From Pycnopodia helianthoides (lineage: Eukaryota; Echinodermata; Asteroidea; Forcipulatida; Asteriidae): a DNA stretch of 64,000 bases. The translations under genes were made by a program, and so were the position numbers. How positions within the stretch are numbered: position 1 is the first letter of the stretch; each line of letters begins with the position of its first letter. This document shows positions 58,801 through 64,000 of the stretch, in pieces. The stretch is taken from assembly GCA_032158295.1 (NCBI GenBank), contig CM063259.1:15274064-15338063 (forward strand), read 5' to 3'. Under the pieces are notes generated by a model. It made no database searches, was not told where the DNA came from, and worked only from the letters and a program-made list of their open reading frames with translations.

Positions 58801-59089
58801 AATCAGCTGGAACAAACTCATTGCCGGCGGCGGAGCTAAGCTTTTCCAAACCCTTTAAGAAGTTGACCAAAAAATAGGAGGGTTTTGTTCACTTTTTTAT
58901 CATACTCTATTGTGTGTGCAAATTTGTGTTTGTATGCTTCTGTGGTTATCATAATAGGCCATGAATCAGGGAAGCTATCCACTCAATGCACAAAACTGAA
59001 TTCTATTCTTCTGTCCGGCCGATACTTCTGTTTCCCGCACTCAGTCAAAGTGCTGTAAAGAAAAAAAAATCCCTTCTTTTTTATAGGAT
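58801..59089. other. Spacer between two candidate islands
   Basis: Nothing recognised. Confidence 0.3.
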
Positions 59090-59380
59090 ATGTTCCGAAA
59101 GGATTATAAAATGACATTGTGATCGCAACTGAATGGCCACAATGGTTGTTTGCGCCGTACACACTGGACCGTGTCACACGCAAGTGTATTATACTCATCA
59201 TCAAAACAGAAAATTGTTTTGTCTCCAAACGGAAGCATCTTTGTTAGCATCCATCTTTTGTGACAGCTATTGTGGGGCTGTGTGTCGATAGGGCTGAGCC
59301 AGCCACCTCCACTGAGACACACTACTGTCACTGCCCGCTTGGTGTTTGCATATGAAAAGGCTCAAAAGATTTGGTTCAGC
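59090..59380. promoter_or_regulatory. Candidate conserved non-coding island
   Basis: Contains ATGACATTGTGATCGC, GCCACAATGGTTGTTTGC, AGCTATTGTGG and the POU-like TTTGCATATG near 59346. At least three SOX-type cores lie in 200 bp. Confidence 0.4.
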
Positions 59381-60384
59381 AGCAACAACCATGACAACCT
59401 GATTTGAGAATTTATTGCCAATCAGTCACTCCCAAAATATGAAATTGGTTCAGTTACATGCCTAGAGTAATTTAAACGCCTCTCATTTGACTGGGTTTTT
59501 CTTCAAGTCGTGATCCACAACTGATTTGTAGGAAATTTTTTTATAGGGGATTGAGATTCATCTTTGTGGGCCCTTGTTTGAATACACTGACCGGAGCCTT
59601 ACATATGGATTGGGTTGTCAGTCTCAACCTTTTTTTCCCACTCCAACATCCAAAACTGAACATTTCGTCTTGTTTCCTATTCATCCTGTTATTTGTGGTG
59701 TGTAATAATTAAATATTTAATTCCAAACTTGGTGTTCACAAATTTTCGTCGAATTTATCATCAATAAACGTGAAATAATGGTTTTTGTTTTGTTTGACAA
59801 GTTCTTAAAATAACATGCTTATTTTGATTAGGCAAGTCACTCAAGATTCCGAATACTCCAATTTCATGAAACCTGTAAGCAGATGTTTTCTGTTTACAGT
59901 TTGGCTCTTACTATGGTTTCGATTGCATGACATCTGCTAACTGTAAGCAAATCAAGAGACGCGCGGTGGTTCCTGGTAAGCTGATAAGTGATGCAACAAT
60001 GCAACCTCATTGTGAATGCCCGCACGCCGCACTGTCAAAATCATCTTCAGCGTTTATGAAACACAATTTTGCTAATGCGCCTTTTTCTGCTACAGTTAGC
60101 ACAAAAAGTTGCTTACCCGGTAAAAACAGCTTGATAGAATTAGGACCTGGGTTTTTATATATATATTTTTTTATAAAGCTGCCAAGCATAAAAGATATCG
60201 CCATGGAGAAATAGGTTACAGATCAAAGTACCGTGTAATCAGGCATAGAACTTTGCAGTCAGGGATTAAAACAAAATTGTACAACACTTTGTTTGCTTAG
60301 GGTGTATCCTTTTTGTTTGCGCTGTAATGTACCGGTATGTACGGTGATGATGAATGATTCACTTCTGTTTTGTGTTTAAAAGCA
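59381..60384. other. Non-coding stretch with family E remnants
   Basis: 59855-59955 (CCAATTTCATGAAACCTGTAA) and about 60025-60150 are eroded family E-like pieces. The ORF at 59927-60214 lies over them and is not a gene. Confidence 0.45.
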
Positions 60385-60510
60385 GGGCCCAATTTCATGG
60401 CTCTGCTTACTGCCGAATTCTGAGCTTACAGCACCCAGTATAAGCCCTGTTGTTTATGTGGGTTGTAAGCACAGATATTCTATGGTATTAGTGGCCATGA
60501 AATTGGTCCC
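60385..60510. mobile_element. Family E short element
   Basis: 126 bp with ends GGGCCCAATTTCATGGC and GGCCATGAAATTGGTCCC, the closest-matching inverted ends of the family, and an interior different from the 52.6-kb copies. Confidence 0.85.
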
Positions 60511-61569
60511 TGGTCTGTCTAAGGAAGATCATTTTCTTATAAAACAGCTTGTTGAAAATGGACATTGGTTGAAAAATCGCTCTCAATTCTCTTGATTGCA
60601 ATTGTAACTAAGAGCCCCCTTTAAAAAAGAATAAAAAATTGTTTCAAAAAATTTGAAAAAAAAGTATGCTTCCGTCGTTAAAATCAAATTCAAAGCAATA
60701 AACTTTTACACGATTTTTAGCTCAATAGCATGTCACATTTGAGTAAACAAGTATTTTTTTTATAGAGAAGCTGACAATAGAGGGCAGTACAGAATGTATA
60801 AATGGGACATATTTTTGAACTTCCTGTGGGGGTAGACAAGTTCAGTGTGTTCTCAATAACTAGGCCGGGGGCCTTTTCTTCTACAGGCTCATACATCAAA
60901 AATGGTTTGTTATGACATTATTTGCAAACATTTGTATTATGACATTTGCAAACGTTTTATAAACGGCAAACATTTTCCTTTATCCAGAAAGGTACCCAAT
61001 GGTTGTGAAAACGAAACCAACATGGTTTATTAATCTCTTGTGTTTTCATTGTACTGTGTTTCGGTCATGTTCCTAGTTTGTTATAGCATAAATCTACTGA
61101 GTCTTATCACGTCAAGAAAGGAATCAGACTATTTTGTCCTTTCAGCCTCAGCTTGTAATAACCAATGATTACAAAATTTAGATTAAAAACAGTTTTTTTT
61201 AATGTTTGCAAGACTGATGTAGGTCTAATGGAGCCTAGATTGAATAAACTATGTACATCATGCGAACAGGAACAATCAAAAGGTCTTTATTGCTAGTTTC
61301 ATTTGTTTTTATCAATATTTTTCTCTTTGAAGTTTTCTTATTACTTTGATCAGTTGCAAAATAATGATTTTTCCACTGGCCTTCAAGCAAGCTGACAATT
61401 CAACTTTTTTTGCTTCATAAATTTTCCTTTATTTCTATTGTTATTGTTTTCTTTCAATTCAACACTGGTTGTCTTTTTTTCCTGTCTGTCTTTCTGTCTG
61501 TCTCTCTTTCTCCCACTCTCTTCCTCCCTTACCTCTTTCAATAGATTTTCTTACCCCAATAGAATATTA
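60511..61569. other. Non-coding stretch with pyrimidine tract
   Basis: T/C-rich tract with CTGTCTGTCTTTCTGTCTGT at 61482-61505. No gene. Confidence 0.4.
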
Positions 61570-61830
61570 TTGAACACTTGATGTCGGACAATAGGCAAAC
61601 TTAACGACATTGAAAACTTGGGGGTAGACATTACCACGGCAACACAAATTGCGCAAATGCTGTTGCAGCCGCGCGGTATGTTTCTTCTCCGCCGGAGTAA
61701 TTGGCCCGTGGCTCGTGCAGACAATTTTTGTTGTCGTATGCGTCCAATAACGTCTGCCATTGTCCGAGGCACAATGGGCCCATTGTAGTGCCACTGGCAT
61801 GGCATCTTTGTAAACATGTGCAGTGTACAC
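61570..61830. promoter_or_regulatory. Candidate SOX-rich regulatory island
   Basis: Perfect palindrome ACAATGGGCCCATTGT at 61771-61786 joins two SOX sites. A third CCATTGT lies at 61757, with further cores ACAATAG (61588) and ACAATTTTTGTTGTC (61721). CpG-rich relative to flanks. Three overlapping minus-strand ORFs here have unrelated translations, arguing against coding. Confidence 0.45.
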
Positions 61831-62434
61831 AAGTATCGGCATTTAATATTTTCATTTATAAATACTTCTTTATGGTATTTTGTTCATCCAAGAGGCTACT
61901 GTGTCTGTCAGTGTCGATGATGCTGTTGTTTTGTTGTGAGTAGCTCTGTTAATAGGATGTGATATCAACAAGTTGTTTTTCTTCATCTAGTCCCACCAAG
62001 GACAGAGTGTTAACACAAGCATGATTCTCATCTATTTCAATTTAGATTCAACAAAACCGGAGACAACAAACAAACACAATAAAGGAGACCTGTTTGCTAC
62101 CGTCATATGAGCAGTTTTTTCCAATGGTTTTAACTTTTTTTTATTATTACCTGAAACCACACAAAAAGTGTTTCCACTTGTCAATGGACATGCAGGCTTA
62201 TACTGAAAATAATTGGAGTTGATTATTATTGTTTTTCCAATAACCTTGCAATTCAATCAAATAATGGACATAAAAATTAGGTAGCCTTTTCAGTCTCTCT
62301 TAATGGAAGTTTGAGGGTGATTGAAAACCATCAACAAATGAATCAATAAGCCTGCATCTCCATTCATGTTGAAACATTTTGGGGTTGTTTCAGGTACTTA
62401 AAAAAATTGGAACCATAGATAGTTCCCAGTAGAC

Positions 62435-62613
62435 GCCATCTTTACGGGCAAATTGCATTTTGGCTTGCAGATGCGTCAAACGCTCAACTTATTAACGCAG
62501 CCGCATTGTTCACTGACCAATCCTGCAATGAGTTTCGTGAAATGCGCGCGTGTTGCACGCCGTTCTCACACGAAACGCACGACTGTTTGTTCTAAACTGC
62601 CCGTAAAGATGGC
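62435..62613. repeat. CpG-rich segment bounded by 16-bp inverted repeats
   Basis: GCCATCTTTACGGGCA at 62435-62450 is exactly inverted at 62598-62613. Each arm holds a YY1-like AAGATGGC. The interior is rich in CG (GCGCGCGTGTTGCACGCCG). May be a small TIR element or a promoter-like unit; no target duplication seen. Confidence 0.7.
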
Positions 62614-63419
62614 CGATTTACGTCACACTGCAACCTATCTATTGGAAAAACTGCTACCATGACGGATGCAAAAAGGTCCCCTTTATTGTGACTGAAGTGA
62701 ACATGTTCATGAATATTCAAAGAGGAACCCTACAGCTTTGCAAACATTGGAATGCTCATGACTTATGTTAAATCTACACCATTTCATACAGATCTTTAAA
62801 ACAAACCAATTCTCAAAAATATAAGTAATAAAAATGTGTATTATTTTGAATTTTTCCAGCCAAGCAGACCTCCCTACACTATCCCTGTACGTCAGGCCCT
62901 AGAAGCATTCCTGAAAATTAATCTTTGTTCAGTTGTGTGTGGACCCCCAAAAGTAAAGTGCAATACTCAAAATACCATATTTTTTCATACTGTTTGTGTC
63001 TATTTTCCGTACTTAAAAAAAAAAAGGAGTGATATCTTTGAGGGACTGATTTATACACTGAACGGAAAAGACTTGTAATTCTCCGTTTATTTTGAAAGCT
63101 TGATGGAATTTCCGATGCCACGTTGCACTTCGCGTTTTTTTATTTTTTATGTTCTCACCGTTCTCAGTGTATACACAATTGAAATCCAAGTCTTAAGTAA
63201 TGGTGATGAATGGCTGCAAGAAAGAGAAAAAATATCTGCCACAACAAATAAGCCGTAATCCTCCAGAAGGGCCGTGAATTCCCCCATGGAGGGTTACTAT
63301 AGAAAGACAAGAACGATTAATTTACCTAAAAGTCTGGATCTAGTGTTTAGGGGGTTGAACGTAGTTTGCCACGGCCAGTAGATGGTAATTGAACATGACA
63401 GATTATCATTGTTTGGTGA
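62614..63419. other. Non-coding stretch
   Basis: An acceptor-like TTTTTCCAG ends at 62860 and opens a 72-codon frame, but without a donor or domain. AT-rich elsewhere. Confidence 0.3.
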
Positions 63420-63700
63420 CTGTTGAGAGTAAGCATAAAACCTCCGCCTTCTTTTGTCCGGCCCGTGAGCTTATGTCAATCTTATAACAGCCACAGATCG
63501 CTCAGGGGGCCATTTGTCTATTCCCTACTTCGCTACCCCGTTTCATTAGGCTAAAATGGCACTAAACGATTTCTATACCCCTGTAGTGACGTGTTGGATC
63601 GGTCAGTACTCCACTGAATCAGATCGGGTTACCGGCCCCTGTTTTTCTTGTCGGGGCGGGATTGCGGGTTACTAGGATTTCCGAGGCTTTTGGCGGAGTT
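63420..63700. promoter_or_regulatory. Candidate conserved non-coding island
   Basis: Unique mixed-composition block with CTTATGTCAATCTTATAACAG, GGCTAAAATGGCACTAAACG and CTGAATCAGATCGGG. No frames or repeats. Texture-based. Confidence 0.3.
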
Positions 63701-64000
63701 TGATAAAAAAAGATATAGATTATCTGTCGTCCTCTTTCCCCTCCCTGCGCTGATTTCATTTGTATATGTCGGCTTTTTGCCTTAAACTGGTGTTTGTTTT
63801 CAAGAAGGGTTCCAAATTGTTGCCATGGGCCATCTGCCGTACTCTCTCTCTGTGTAACAAAGTCAACCGGCTGAGAGATACGACTTCTTTGAAAGTACCC
63901 TTTTTTTATTATATATATATATATATATATACATTTTTTTGGAACGAATCAGAGCTCAATTTTTGTCTTTTTGAAGGGGGAGACTGTTAGCCTCTCATTC
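63701..64000. other. Right edge, non-coding with (AT)n
   Basis: (AT)n at 63911-63932, otherwise unremarkable. Confidence 0.5.

Noticed and set aside
61551..61855. Three overlapping minus-strand ORFs of 74-93 codons
   Set aside because: All three frames are open together, as happens in GC-richer non-coding DNA. SOX-site clustering explains the region better.
62836..63078. Coding exon after the acceptor at 62860
   Set aside because: No donor in consensus, no domain, and a Lys run from a poly-A stretch inside the frame.

Overview
This is eukaryotic, animal DNA. It is AT-rich and mostly non-coding, with one complete intronless gene near the left end and dozens of short dispersed repeats. The gene (minus strand, 885-1661) encodes a SoxB2-class (Sox14/Sox21) HMG-box transcription factor. 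The protein, together with the mix of tRNA-derived SINEs and TTAA-flanked miniature elements, fits an echinoderm, most likely a sea star. The species guess rests on remembered repeat types and was not checked by a search.

Layout. 1-884 is the Sox 3' side and 885-1661 the Sox coding region. 1662-2246 is a probable divergent promoter with three CCAAT boxes. At 2247 an ATG sits inside a YY1-type motif, followed by a strong splice donor at 2314; this may be the first exon of an unidentified plus-strand gene. From 2.3 kb to 64 kb I find no second gene I can name. Only a few weak exon-like intervals occur (40189, 41804, 42061, 44720). A large non-coding territory beside a neural developmental regulator suggests a regulatory landscape. 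I mark about fifteen islands of mixed composition, with homeodomain, SOX and POU-like sites, as candidate enhancers. The strongest is 7880-8170; others hold palindromic SOX-site pairs (35943-35962 and 61771-61786). Their conservation is inferred by eye, not measured.

The rest is repeat-rich. I could delimit several families. Family A has CAGGCCTGG termini and 6-bp target duplications in both copies (4128, 22861). Families B, C and D are flanked by TTAA. Family E has GGGCCCAATTTC inverted ends. Family F is a tRNA-like hairpin. There are also tRNA-Ser-type SINEs (9778, 28905 and 40268), a foldback element (55790-56046), a 66-bp near-perfect palindrome (33373-33438), tandem arrays with units of about 68, 50, 24, 12 and 7 bp, and several poly-G tracts.

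No novel protein system, CRISPR array, virus or toxin gene is visible. The most promising leads are the SoxB2 regulatory candidates, the divergent promoter with its homopolymer-broken exon, and the well-bounded miniature transposon families.
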